DNA of 57,756 bases from Thecamonas trahens ATCC 50062 (taxonomy: Eukaryota; Apusozoa; Apusomonadida; Apusomonadidae). Shown one piece after another: positions 42,630 to 53,183 of this stretch; the first letter of the stretch is position 1, and each line of letters starts with the position of its first letter. The notes below the pieces were generated by a model. The model saw nothing but the letters and a program-made list of their open reading frames with translations. It made no database searches and was not told the DNA's origin. Where the stretch lies: positions 197,358-255,113 of the forward strand of contig NW_013657636.1 of NCBI RefSeq assembly GCF_000142905.1, in the 5' to 3' direction. Both the position numbers and the translations under genes were made by a program.

Positions 42630-43964
42630 ATGGACACATCAATAGGCGAGGCCACCCATGAGCTTGCTGCCCTCCACAGTGAGCTGACGGCACTGGCGGC
42701 CAAGGAGCGCGAGATCGGGGGCGCCACAGCCGCGACCAAGAAGGAGCGGGAGGTACGGGCAAGGGAGGGTGAGAGGGGGGTGGGCATGGGCATGGTCATG
42801 GGTATGGGAATGGGAATGGGTATGTGTGCGGTCACTCACTCTGTCTTGCTCTATATCTCTCTCTATGTGTGTCGGGGTGTGTGTGTCTCTCTGTGCGTTG
42901 ACGTGGCGGTTGTTGTTGCTACCTGCGTGGGCTATGGCCTCATGACGGTGGTGGTGATGACGGTGGTGATGATGGCGATGGCGATGGCGATGGTGATGAT
43001 GATGATGATGGCGATGATGATAATGGTGATGTGGACGTGATGTTGCGGATAGGCGCTTATGGAGCGGTTTCGGAGCACAAAGGCATTGGTCGAGACCCTC
43101 AAGGATGAGGCGTCGATAGACAACAAGGCCGACGCCTCGTCGCTGCTGGCGGGAGAGGCCAACGATGCCGAGGCTGCTGCCGCAAGCGGCCGGTCTTCAA
43201 GGCCAGACAAGACGGCGGCAGCGTATGGAGAGGCGGTCATTGCCCGGCGCCTGGCGTCGTCGTTCACTGCAGACATGCTGACCGACAAGGGCGCCGACGT
43301 CTCGTTTGACATGGCCCAGCGCAAGTTTGTCGGCCTCACCTCGGCTTCGCCGTTCCCGGCCACACCGCCGGTCTCGCTCGATACCCCGCGCCGGGTTGTT
43401 GTCGACTACATCCCACAGATCCGCAACCAGCTGCAGGAGGCCTTGCGCGAGAATGTGGCGCTCCGGGAGGAACTCGCCGCTCTCAAGGCCTCTATGATCG
43501 AATCCAGACTCTCCGAGTCGTTTGCAATCCACTCCACACCCGGGCCCGACAGACTCGGCCCACCGCCGCCCACCCCGGGCCTTCCGCCCATCCTCACCAC
43601 CGTTGACACCCCGCGTCGCGACACCCCGACCCCATCCGGCCGCCAAGACACCCCAATCCCTGACAACGGCACGCCCGACTCGCCGTCGCGGCCAGGCCTC
43701 GCCCCGCCGCGTCGCCTCTCGCAGGCCGCAAGTCCCACAAGCCCCACCAGCGCAGCGCCTGTCGCCTCTCTCACCTCCACCGCTCCCTCTGCCACCGCGG
43801 CCGCGGCGCCGCCCGTTGTTATTACCAAGACTTCGAGCCTGGGCGCCTGCCTTGCCGTCCTCAACCTCGTCCTCGCCACCTTCATCCTCCTCCTTCTCGC
43901 CTGCCTCTCCGCCGTGGTCCTTGACCACCACGGCCTGGCGTATCCCGGCCATCGGCCCACATGA
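42630..43964 (+). CDS. Tail-anchored coiled-coil protein, two exons
   Basis: The model is join(42630..42752, 43053..43964), 344 residues. The donor is GTACGG and the acceptor GGATAG, both in phase 0. Exon 1 is MDTSIGEATHELAALHSELT and a Lys-rich helix. Exon 2 has an acidic/Ser-rich middle, a short coiled coil (QIRNQLQEALRENVALREEL), a long Pro-rich, basic disordered linker (TPRRDTPTPSG), and a single C-terminal transmembrane helix (ACLAVLNLVLATFILLLLA) close to the end. This is the layout of a tail-anchored membrane protein. I do not recognise the family and saw no SNARE core. The 123-nt first exon equals, in length and phase, the apparent first exon of fibrillarin B. The region just 5' has a C-run of about 24 bases (42481-42504). 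Confidence 0.7.
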
Positions 43965-44072
43965 TCCCCTCCTTGCCCATGTCCATGCCCCATGAACAAA
44001 ACGATCGTGTCTCCCGACCCCACCTGCCCAGCTCTGCGCCCACACCCACACCTCTCTCTCTCTCTCGCACCC

Positions 44073-45473
44073 ATGCCGCAGATCGCTGCGCGGGCACCCG
44101 CAACCGCCATCCTCATCGCCACCGTCATCATTCTTGCCTCGATCGTCAACAGCACCGCCGCCGATGACATCCTTCTGAGCCATCCCAAGCTGCTGGCGGC
44201 CAATGCGACGTTCAACGCGGCGTTTGGCCTCGCCCGCGAGTCGGCCGGCGAGCACGCCCGGGCCAAGTTTGAGGCTGCGGCTGCATTTGCTGGCGAAGCT
44301 GCAGCTGATCTCTGTCCGCCGACCCTCTTTGACGATGACGGCGAGGCCGTCGACGACGATCCGTGCCTCCTCGCGTCGCAGATGCACGCCGACGCGCTGC
44401 GCAACGCCGCGTTCATGGCCAACAAGCTCGGCGCCTACGCCGACGCCCGCACGCTGCTTGATGCTGCCGCCGACGTGGCGTATGTGCCCGAGACGACGCT
44501 CGGCGACATTGCGCTTGCCCACGCTGTGGTGGCGCAGCGAGTCGGCGACCACGACGCAGCACTGGTCCACCTCGACCTCGGTCGGGCCGGCGCCTCGGTC
44601 GCCCCGCACGCCATCGACGCCTTCCGGGGCGACTCGCTGGCGGCGCTTGGGCGGACCGCTGACGCTGCAGCAGCGTACACGACGGCGTACCACGGCCACC
44701 CACGCCGAATGGCCCTTGACAAGGCCGTCCGCACCCTTCGCAGCCTCGGCGAGTCCGACGCTGCTGGCCAGCTCCTCGCCCACGCCGTCGAGGCCGGCAT
44801 CCTCCGGGTTGGCCTGGAAGAGCAGCGGCCGCACGAGCTCGACGGGGCACTTGAGGGCAAGCCCGTGTGGACGCTCGACGAGGCCACGCCCGACGGCTCA
44901 CTCGCTGCCTTTGTTGCCTCGCAGATGCCTCTCATTGTCGACGAGGTCCACGCCGCCCTCGCCGCCGACCCGGATGCACTGGCAAAGTGGTACGCCGCCA
45001 CCGGCTCGCATCTGCTCTACGCCCACGACGCAGCTCTCTACCGATGCGTCGATCCGGGCTGTCCTGAGACTCGCTGGCACCAGGTCGGCCTGTGGGAGAC
45101 CGGGAGCCCCACCGATGCCGCCTATGCCTTCCCGCAGACCATCCAGTCGTTCTTCGACACCCTCAAGCCCGTCCTCTCCTTTGGCCGCGTCCTCTTCTCC
45201 GTCCTTGACGCTGGCGTCGACATTGTGCCGCATGTCGGCCCCACCAACCGCCGCCTTACTGTCCACTGCGGCGTCGCCATCCCGGATGTTGACGGCCTTT
45301 ACCTCCGCGTCGCCGATCACAACTTGTCTTGGGCTGACGGTGAGTGCTTTGTCTTTGACGACTCGTTCGAGCACCAAGTCGCATTTCCGCACCCGCCGTC
45401 GGCGTCGACCCCGGCCGCTCCGCGCATCGTTCTCCTCTTCCACATCCCCCACCCGGGCATGTCCGCCAACTAA
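44073..45473 (+). CDS. Aspartyl/asparaginyl beta-hydroxylase-like membrane protein
   Basis: A 466-residue type II membrane protein: an N-terminal signal anchor (ATAILIATVIILASIV) followed by a luminal part. The middle is TPR-like helical sequence with Ala-rich repeats. The C-terminus matches the AspH oxygenase domain: IVPHVGPTNRRLTVHCG, LRVADHNLSWADGECFVFDD, SFEHQVAF and RIVLLFHIPHPG. The two His of the iron site (in PHVGPTN and FEHQV) and the 2-oxoglutarate-binding Arg (RIVLLF) are present. This family hydroxylates Asp/Asn in EGF-like domains in the ER; here the substrate is unknown. The frame is open to an ATG at 43992, but 44073 places the anchor at the N-terminus. The stop lies 37 bp from the convergent gene. 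Confidence 0.85.
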   Translation: MPQIAARAPATAILIATVIILASIVNSTAADDILLSHPKLLAANATFNAAFGLARESAGEHARAKFEAAAAFAGEAAADLCPPTLFDDDGEAVDDDPCLLASQMHADALRNAAFMANKLGAYADARTLLDAAADVAYVPETTLGDIALAHAVVAQRVGDHDAALVHLDLGRAGASVAPHAIDAFRGDSLAALGRTADAAAAYTTAYHGHPRRMALDKAVRTLRSLGESDAAGQLLAHAVEAGILRVGLEEQRPHELDGALEGKPVWTLDEATPDGSLAAFVASQMPLIVDEVHAALAADPDALAKWYAATGSHLLYAHDAALYRCVDPGCPETRWHQVGLWETGSPTDAAYAFPQTIQSFFDTLKPVLSFGRVLFSVLDAGVDIVPHVGPTNRRLTVHCGVAIPDVDGLYLRVADHNLSWADGECFVFDDSFEHQVAFPHPPSASTPAAPRIVLLFHIPHPGMSAN

Positions 45474-45510
45474 ACCTGCATCAAGTTTACATTGTGTCCC
45501 TTCCCGGCCG

Positions 45511-46434
45511 TTACGCCCGCACGCTGCGCGGCGCCACTGGCGCTGATCCGGCTTCTGGCCTCGCCACCAGCCCCCGCTGGCGATATCGCCGCGGGGCCCG
45601 ATGTGCAAGCTGCGCCCGCGGCGGATGCCGGTGCCGTTTGCCCTGCACCGGCTCGGTGGCCTGGGACACACCCGCCGCCGTCATGTGCGCATCTGCAACT
45701 GCCACCGCATCGCGCATGGCTTTGTTCAGCTCTTCGGCCGCCACCACCGCCGCCTGCGCATCAGTCGCCACCGCCGCCGCCTCTTGCTGCTCGCTGGCGG
45801 GAGCAACCTCGGCCTCGAGCTCGTCATCGCCCTCCAGACTCTTGACCTTCCGCAGGGCGCGCGCCTTTCTGCGGGCCTCCTTCATCGCCCGCTTCTTTTG
45901 CTTGCGGAGCGCTCGGATGTCCCGGTTGTTCTCCTTGACAATCTGCTTCACCTTGTTCTGTGTGTTGGGCGAGAGTGGCGCGAGCTTGATGGCCGCCAGC
46001 GCTCCGCGCGGAACTTGCAAGTTTCCCGATCCTCCCGATTCGCAGCTCGTGGCATCGTCTCCGGCTTCTGCACCTAGTAGGCCATATCCGCTGGCGCCTT
46101 CCGAGTCGGTTCCGCTAACCATGACCGCTCTGGCGGCGTTTGTCTCGCGCTCCGCCTCGAGCGCAGCCTCAAAGGCGTCAAACTTGGCGCAGACCCTTCC
46201 AAAGGTGTTGAGCCCTGAGTATCCCGTTGCGGCATCTGCCGCACCTCTGCGGCGTGCAAGCGCTCTGTTCCTTCGTTCCCGCCGCCTGATCCGCGATCCG
46301 CCTCCAGAGGCTGGCTCAAGCGCCGTCTCGTACTGCTGCGCCAGCGCGGCGTAGTGCGCGCCGGCGGCGCCCGTAGCTGGCGGCGCGCCTGCCTCAAAGA
46401 CAGGCGCATCACGGTCACGGTAGCGAACAGGCAT
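45511..46434 (-). CDS. Unknown basic coiled-coil protein
   Basis: A 307-residue frame from the ATG at 46434. I do not recognise it. The N-terminus has MPVRYRDRDAPVFEAG, then an Arg-rich stretch (RIRRRERRNRALARRRG). A helical segment is highly basic (NNRDIRALRKQKKRAMKEARRKARALRK), and an acidic/Ala-rich stretch with coiled-coil potential follows. The final 50 residues are Arg/Pro-rich and may be out of the true frame. The basic helices suggest a nucleic-acid-binding or nucleolar protein, but that is inference. It shares strand with the ELYS gene downstream at 46647 and converges on the AspH-like gene. Confidence 0.55.
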   Translation of the reverse strand: MPVRYRDRDAPVFEAGAPPATGAAGAHYAALAQQYETALEPASGGGSRIRRRERRNRALARRRGAADAATGYSGLNTFGRVCAKFDAFEAALEAERETNAARAVMVSGTDSEGASGYGLLGAEAGDDATSCESGGSGNLQVPRGALAAIKLAPLSPNTQNKVKQIVKENNRDIRALRKQKKRAMKEARRKARALRKVKSLEGDDELEAEVAPASEQQEAAAVATDAQAAVVAAEELNKAMRDAVAVADAHMTAAGVSQATEPVQGKRHRHPPRAQLAHRAPRRYRQRGLVARPEAGSAPVAPRSVRA

Positions 46435-46646
46435 GACAAAGGAGAGTGTGGTAGCAGTTGGGACAATACAAATGGGAATGTGTGTAAAGTCGAGTGTGGC
46501 TAGGGGGCCCGGCGCCCGCTGTGCCGTTGAGTAAGTCCGTTGGCGCAAAAGGAGGTTGAGCAGCGGCGGGCGGGAAAAACTCAAAATTTGGTCCGGCGCC
46601 TGGCTTGGACGGGGCCGAGTTTACGGAAGCTGATGCGACCGTCCGG

Positions 46647-49600
46647 TCATGACTCCTTCATCAGCCGCTTGCTCCTACGGCGCCGTTCGTTGCGGACACC
46701 CTTGGTGAGCGCCGAGGGCTTGCGGACACGGGTGGAGCGGTTGGCGCGAGGTGCAGGCTTGGGTGGCGAAGGCGAGAGGGCGTTGTCAGGCTCGACGAGC
46801 GCGAGGTCACCGTCACCGTCACCGCCATCATCACCACTGGCGTTGGCGGCAAACGAGTTGACGTTAAGCGGAGTCCGCGGCTTGCGCGTCCGGCGCGACC
46901 GCCGCAGCGCGGGCGTCGACGGCGACGACATTGGTGACGGAAGCTGCGGCTTGCTCGTCGGCGAGTCGGACTTGAAGGCGGCAAACGCGGCAAACGATGG
47001 CGAGGCCGCGTTTCCGGCGCTGCCGGTCTCCGCGATGTCCATGGCCGACCGCCCGCGGTGGACGGCCGGTGACGGTCCACTCTGCATGGCGACGAGGCGA
47101 GCCATTTCGCGGTCGTCGTCGTCATCGTCGTCGACGGCGACGTTGCCACTGCTGCTGTTGTCGTCTTGGCTACCGTGCGCTTCGCTTGCGTTGGCCTCGC
47201 CCTCACTCTCGCCCTCGTCCATAGCCTGGCGGCCGCCCGAGTCGGCGGGTGCAGCAGTGCGGGCGTGCACGCCGCCGCCGCGCTTGCCGGGCGTCTGGAT
47301 GCGGCCGGCAAGAACAGAACCGTGCGGTGAGGCAGCGGAAGCGGCAAAGCCGACGGTCTTGCGCTTCTTGCGCTGCGGCTCTGAAGCGAGCGCTGACGCG
47401 ACGTCGGACCGGGTTCGACCGACCAGCGGGCCGATCGACGGTGGTGTGGCGAGTGCAAACTGCCGCGGGACCGTCGGGAGCGGCGTGGCTGGCGAGGCGC
47501 GGACAGGCACCCGGCGGATGGCTGGCGAGACCCGGGCGCCACCGCTGGCCGGCGATGCGAGCTCCGAAAGGAGCGCCATCCGCCGGAGCCGCGGCGCGCC
47601 GCCGTCGCGGCCGATGAGGGAGCTGGCCGGCGAGCCCCGGGCGCCCGCGGGCGGGCTCGTCTCGCGGGCGCCGAGCTCGCGGGTGGCCAGCGGCGTGCCA
47701 AACGTCGGCGACGCCGTCTCGGCCGCCGGCGCCTCGACCTCGGTCACCGAGAGCGCACCTGAGGGCGGGGCAAGCTCGGGGGTAGAGATGATCGACAGCG
47801 GCTTGGCTCCCGAGCCGAGGCGGCGGACCATAGCCGGCGACATGAACGACGCCCGCGCTGCGCTGGAAAGCAGCCGCGCCGCAGGCGCAGGCGCAGTCTT
47901 GGCCGGCGGTGTGGCGAGAGGCTCGACCGGAGCACGGACCGGGCCAGTGATCTCGGGCTCGGCGGTGGGAAAGGTGATGGCCTTGGCTGTGTGGCGGACG
48001 GTCGGCTGCTTCCGCGCGCGCGGGGTGGTCGGCGGGGCCGAAAAGGCGCGGCTGCTGACAGAGGCGCCAGAGGCAAAGGCAGCAAAAGCCGGCGAGGTCG
48101 GCGATGTCGGTGACGCGACGGTGGCCTGGGCGGCAGGGAGGGGCTCGCGGGCGGCGGAAATGTCGGCGCGAGTCATGCCGAGCGGGAGCTTGGGAAGGGC
48201 GGCGAGGTCGGAGAGGGCCTCGGGCAGTGTGGCTGCATAGTTGAGGGCGAGCCGCTCGCGGAGCGCGGCCTGCTCGGGGCTGATGCCCTCGCGCTCACCA
48301 AGCCAGGCAAAGAGCTGCAGGGCCTCGATGAGGCGGCCGCGTTGGAAGAGGTACATGAGGACGAGGTCGGCGTGGAGGACGACGGGCGAGGAGAGGAGCC
48401 ATGCAAAGGTGACACGCTCTTCGGCCTTGTTGAGCGGGAGCTTGATGAGGTTGGCGAGGCACTTGCGGTCGGAGGCGCACTGCAGGAGCGTGTGCAGCAG
48501 GATCTGCAGTCGCGACGCCTCGTAGCCGAGCGACATGAGCGCAAAGTTGCGGACGGCGACAAATGCCTCCTCCAGACAGCCGTTGAGGGCAAGGACGCGG
48601 ATCCGGGTCTGCATGTGGGTCACCGACTCGAGCGGTGGCGAGACGCGGCGCATAAAGGTGAGGGCTGCGGCCGGCGCGTCGGCGGCGAGAAAGGCGGCGA
48701 GGACCTCGTTCGGCACACGGAGGCGAACGTGGCTGAGCGTGAGCTTGGCGAGAGCGTCGTGAACAGGCTCGGCGCTCGAGCTGGGAGCCACGGCCTTGTC
48801 GAGCGCCCACTCGCCACGGAGCCGATCGCGCTCGCCTTCGGGAATCATAAAGGCGGCGGCAAAGCGGTCGACGAGTGCAGCCGCGACGCCGAGGTCGAGG
48901 AGGAAGACTAGGACGAGCGATCGCTTGTCGAGTACCTGAGCCGCAGAGCCGTCGAGAAAGAGCTGCGAGAGCAGGTCGCCGGTCGACGACGGCGGGTAGG
49001 CTGAGCGCGGGAGGCAAAGCTCGGCGACGAGGCGATCGACAAAGAGAGCGCGCGGAGCAGCAGCGTCGCGGCGGGCGGCGAGGGTGGCCCGGAGCTTTCC
49101 GCTGGTGCATGCCTGGGGGGCAAGGAGGTCGTTCTTGACAAACCAGATGAGGAGCTCGAGGTGCTGTGAGACTTGCAGAATCGAGTTGATCTTGTGTGCG
49201 AGGAGTGCAGCCGACTCGGCGGCCTCGAGCGAGTCGTCGACTCGGGCCTGCAGCGCACCGATGACCGAGAACAGGCCACCGAGGCGGGTAAAAGCAGTCT
49301 CAAGGACCGAGAGTAGGACCTTCTTGGGATAGCTGGCCGGCTCCGCGTAGAGGGCGACGGTGAGTGCGTCGAGAGCAGCCGAGACGGCGTCAAAGTACGA
49401 CGAGGCCCAGGCGAGCACCGCGGCCGGGTTGCCGAGGACGTAGCTCGGCTCGGCGCCGGCGTACGCGGTCTCCTCTGCCGATATGTACTGGCAGATGACG
49501 CCGACGAGATTTGACTCGAGGATGAGCGAGAGCAGATGGGCGCGCTGGTAGTCCTCGTTGTTCTCGCGACGGACGTCGAGCTGCGAGACTGGGAGGAGGC

Positions 49601-51545
49601 CGGCAACCTTGGCGGCGGTGTAGCACGGAGTCGGATGGGCGAGGGCAGTCGGCCCGCTCGAGGCCAGCTCGGTGAGAACCCGGTCCTTGCCCGACTCAAA
49701 CTGGACCGCACTCAGCGTCTGGCCCGTGAGCAGCTTGAAGCCAAACGACCAGGCCTCGAGCTCGGTTTGCCACTGGGTACCCGAGACGGCCGGCACGTCG
49801 TAGCCGAGCGCCAGCGCCAGCGTGGCGAGCTCGGTCTCAGGCTCGAGGTCAGCCACAAGGCGTGCGCCGTGGACGGTGGCTGTGACATCGAGCGCGGCGG
49901 CAAGGACCGGCGCGTCGAGCTCGATGCCCTGGGTCGAGAGCCAGGTCAGTGCCTCGGACTCGAGCGAGTGCGCGACGGCAACAAGCTCGCCGGCTGCCAC
50001 CAGTGGGCTCGAGCGCTCGTTGCGCCACTCTTCCCACAGAAAGGCGACACGACCTAGCTCAGACGGCTTGTCAGTGAGCAAGTCTGACTCTTCATCAGCC
50101 TGCATCATGCCGGGTGCGCGGCCGGGCACGTCGCGGGCGAGGAGAGTGGCGGCGACAAGCCGGGCAGCGCGCGGCAGGTCGGCGGCGCCGGCACGCGACA
50201 TGACGAGCTCGTCGCCCGAGCCGGACGACGAAACAGTGTGGCGGCCGCGGCCAAGAGTGACCTCCAGAAAGTGGCGCGTAATGACGCCGCGCGTCGGGAG
50301 CGCCATCGGCGGGACAGCCTCGGCGAGCGCCGGGGTGAGCGCAAGTGACGAGCGTGCAATCCAGACCACAACTTTGACGTCGTCGTCGAGCTGCTGGGCG
50401 ACAAAGCCGGAGACAGGGGGAAGGGAGTCGGCGCCGAGCAGGTCCGCGACCGAGTCGTCGTCCGAGACGATGACTGCCTCCCCGGTAAAGACCGAGAGCA
50501 GCATGTAGCCACCGTGGCAGTAGCCGGCGGCAATGACACCGGCGACGGGCAGGACAGCAAGCGCCGAGACGGCAGCACGCGATGCGGCGAAGCGAGCGCC
50601 AGCCGCGCAGTTTCCGTCGGTCATCTGGGAGTCAAGCTCAAAATGAGGGAGCTCGTCGAGCGTCACAATAGCGCCGCGTGCCGTCACGAGTTGGGTCACG
50701 TCAACGAGGATGACACGCCCCGAGTTGGTGCCGACGGCGATGAGGGCGTCGACGTGGTCTGAAGCGAGAAACGGAGCAAGCGATGCGACGCGCTTGGCCT
50801 TGGCCATGTTTTGCCAGCGGACCATCTGCCGCGGATCCGCCAGGTGCGCCAGAGCAGTGACTGTCTCAGGCAGTTCGACAGCGCCGAGGAGGAGGCCTGA
50901 GCGCAGGTCGATGACTCTCACCAGCGCTGCTCCGCGGTCCTCGGCCGTCGCGACCACTGCCACCGTACCAGCACGAGTGGCAGCATAGCAGGCAGTCAGA
51001 ACCGGCGACTGGAGGTGTACATACGCATTTCGGGTGAGTGGGAGTGGGAAGACGGAGCAGTGGGACAGGGAGGGGGAGGGGGGTTCAGGAAAAAGCCGTC
51101 ACTTGCGACTCTGCCGGTTTGATCGGGTGGTTGATCGCGGGAGAGAGGGGGGGGGAGACGGGGGCAGGGTGGGGCAGCTGCGGGTGGCGAGCAGGATGGG
51201 TAGGGGGGAGGGGGGGCGAGGATGAGGAGTGGGAAAGGATGCGTACAGAGGTGGTGTAGGCGTGTGTGGTGTCAGAGGTAGGCGAGGAGGCGAGAGTGTG
51301 TGCGCCCGGGAGGTGGCCGGAGACGCGGGTTGATGACGCCCGAGCCTCGCGGGCGAGGTCAAAGACAGCGACCTCATTGCCACGGACAAGGAGGGCAGAG
51401 GATGTGGCAAGAGAGAGCCGACCAATGCCTGGATGTGCTGTGCGGGAAGGGTGGGGGCAGCAGACTCAAAGGCCACAGGAAGCGCAGCTGTGGCGCTCAC
51501 TGGCGGCTCGCTCCGCTGCGTTACAGCCTCGCGCGCCAAGGACAT
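46647..51545 (-). CDS. AHCTF1: ELYS-like nucleoporin (AHCTF1/MEL-28)
   Basis: The gene spans an N-terminal exon and a long main exon. The main frame (51008 to 46647, about 1,450 codons) starts after CACCTCCAG with SPVLTACYAATRAGTVAV and a propeller of WD-type blades. It is followed by a long alpha-solenoid, the segment LIKLPLNKAEERVTFAWLLS and then LIEALQLFAWLGERE. Those match the ELYS domain (compare LLKLPFTDTEQECL in human). The remainder is disordered, with Ser/Pro-rich, acidic and basic stretches and a KRSKRLMKES end. In exon 1, from the ATG at 51545, two frames are used: the first ends near 51440, and the second has LVRGNEVAVFDLAREARASS and ends at donor GTACGC (51257-51252 region), phase 0, as needed for exon 2. 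ELYS seeds nuclear pore assembly on chromatin. No FG repeats or evident AT-hook was seen. Confidence 0.8.
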
Positions 51546-51706
51546 GGCCAGCCGAGTCGGGTGTGGTCTCTCGAGATCGGTGTGGTGGAGGTGGAGGCGA
51601 TGAGGGGGCTTGGGTGATGGATAGCCAGCTGGACGTATGTATGTGTGTTGTGTGCGTGCGTGCGTATGCGTGTGGCTTTGTGTATGTGTGCGTATGTGTG
51701 TGTGTA

Positions 51707-52838
51707 TTAGAGGCGGGATGGGATGTCGGCGACGTGAAGATGTGCGGTGTCGAAGAGAAAGTCGAGGATGATCTTGGCAACGCCGCGTGGATCGTCGAGG
51801 TGCGGATGGTGGGAGGTGGGGGTACGTGGATGGTCGAGTTAAAGGCCTTTGCAAGGGCGGTGACGCCGTCGGAGAAAGACCCGCGGTCCGAGGCGATCTG
51901 GATGGAGGGGCAGGTGGCACGAGCGGCGTAGGCGTCAAAGATCTCCTGGGTAAAGAACTGACCGGAGGAGAGCTTGAGGCGTGGATCGTGGGCAAAACGG
52001 AAGCCGTCCTTGTAGGGGCGCGAGCCACGCTCCATGAGGACGCGGGCATCGTAAGCAGAGACAACAGGCGGGACTGGCAGGCCAAGGGACTCAGCCCGCG
52101 ACTCGGCGCGATCGAGGAGCGACGAGGCGAGGCGGACGGCCATGGCATCCTTGGACGGGTAGACCCGGTACCGCGGTTCCATGCGGACAGCGGCAGCTTC
52201 AGCGCGGGCCGAGTTGGCGAGGATGGTCGGCATGACCTCGGCCTTGATGAGGTAGACCGGGGCGTCGAGAAAGACGACGCCTGTGACAATGTCTGGCAGC
52301 ATGCCCGCGGCGTAGGCCGCGACGTGGCCGCCCATCGAATGGCCCATCAGCACAACCTTGGACCAGCCAAGAGCAGCAATGACATGGGTCACATGCTTGA
52401 GGTATGTGTAGAACGAGTACGCACCGTCCGGGCCGAGATGATCCGAGAGTCCGTGACCTACAAAGTCGAGGGCCACGAGCTGGACGACCGACGAGAGCGA
52501 CGATGAGCCCGACGCCTGCTCTGCCGACTTTGTCGCAACTCCGGCTATAGCCGGCAAAGACGTTGACGTCGAGTTTGACGTCGAGGACAAAGGGAGCCGT
52601 GTTGTGAGGTGGGAAGGAGCTTCAGCTAGCTCAAGTGCCGCACCACCGGTGAGGTAGGGAGCGAGGGTGTCGTACGTCCCTGCGTTGTCCATAAAGCCAT
52701 GCAAGGCCAGGATCTTGAGCTTGGCTGATGACGGGCCCATACCTTAGCAGCTAGCTTGATGCCTGAAGGCATAGTGATCTGCATTTCGTCGTCCTCGGTC
52801 CCCATCCATGCCTCTGATCCAGGCTCACGTCCGTTCAT
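51707..52838 (-). CDS. SERHL-type alpha/beta hydrolase (frame broken twice)
   Basis: Three frames make one recognisable alpha/beta-hydrolase of the SERHL family. From the ATG at 52838: MNGREPGSEAWMG, then EMQITMPSGIKLAAKVWARH. After a one-base step (near 52730): LKILALHGFMDNAGTYD, LVALDFVGHGLSDH and VVLMGHSMGGHVAAYAAG; the Ser of GHSMGG is the nucleophile. Near 51826, in a poly-C stretch, the frame steps again and the last blade HHPHLDDPRGVAKIILDFLF follows, with the catalytic His, ending at a TAA (51707-51709). The internal insertion of Ser/Thr-rich residues between the first two strands is unusual. Substrate unknown; the family is poorly characterised, and peroxisomal or cytosolic location cannot be judged. 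The gene is followed 161 bp later by the ELYS start on the same strand. Confidence 0.75.
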
Positions 52839-53183
52839 GGCACACGTCACGGCAAAGTCGGAGAGCGGTGGGTACGGGAGGGGGAGGGGGGGGGGGGGTG
52901 TGTGGGAGACAGGTAGTGATGTGGTATGCATGATATCATGGAAATGATAATGACAGCCCACCACACCCGATCCCATCCCATCACCCCCATACACCCACCC
53001 GCCATACCTCATTCATACCCCCCCCCCCCCCCCCCCCCCGTCCTGACCTCACCCAAGCAGCCAACCGACTGACCACACCCACCACCACCCACCACCACCC
53101 ACCACCACCCCCACCATCACCCACACCCACCACCCACCACCACACCCACCACTAGCCCACTCGCACGGCCATTCGACTCCACC
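52839..53183. promoter_or_regulatory. Divergent region with a C-run and CCA repeats
   Basis: This gap of 345 bp separates SERHL and the thioredoxin-like gene. It contains a G-run (52886-52896), a C-run of about 22 bases (53019-53040) and a CCA/CCCA repeat (about 53076-53155). I see no gene. Confidence 0.45.

Noticed and set aside
42077-42661. EPPIEPP repeat protein on the plus strand
   Set aside because: It overlaps the compound minisatellite, is open in alternative frames and on the other strand, and runs through the C-run into the next gene's 5' region.
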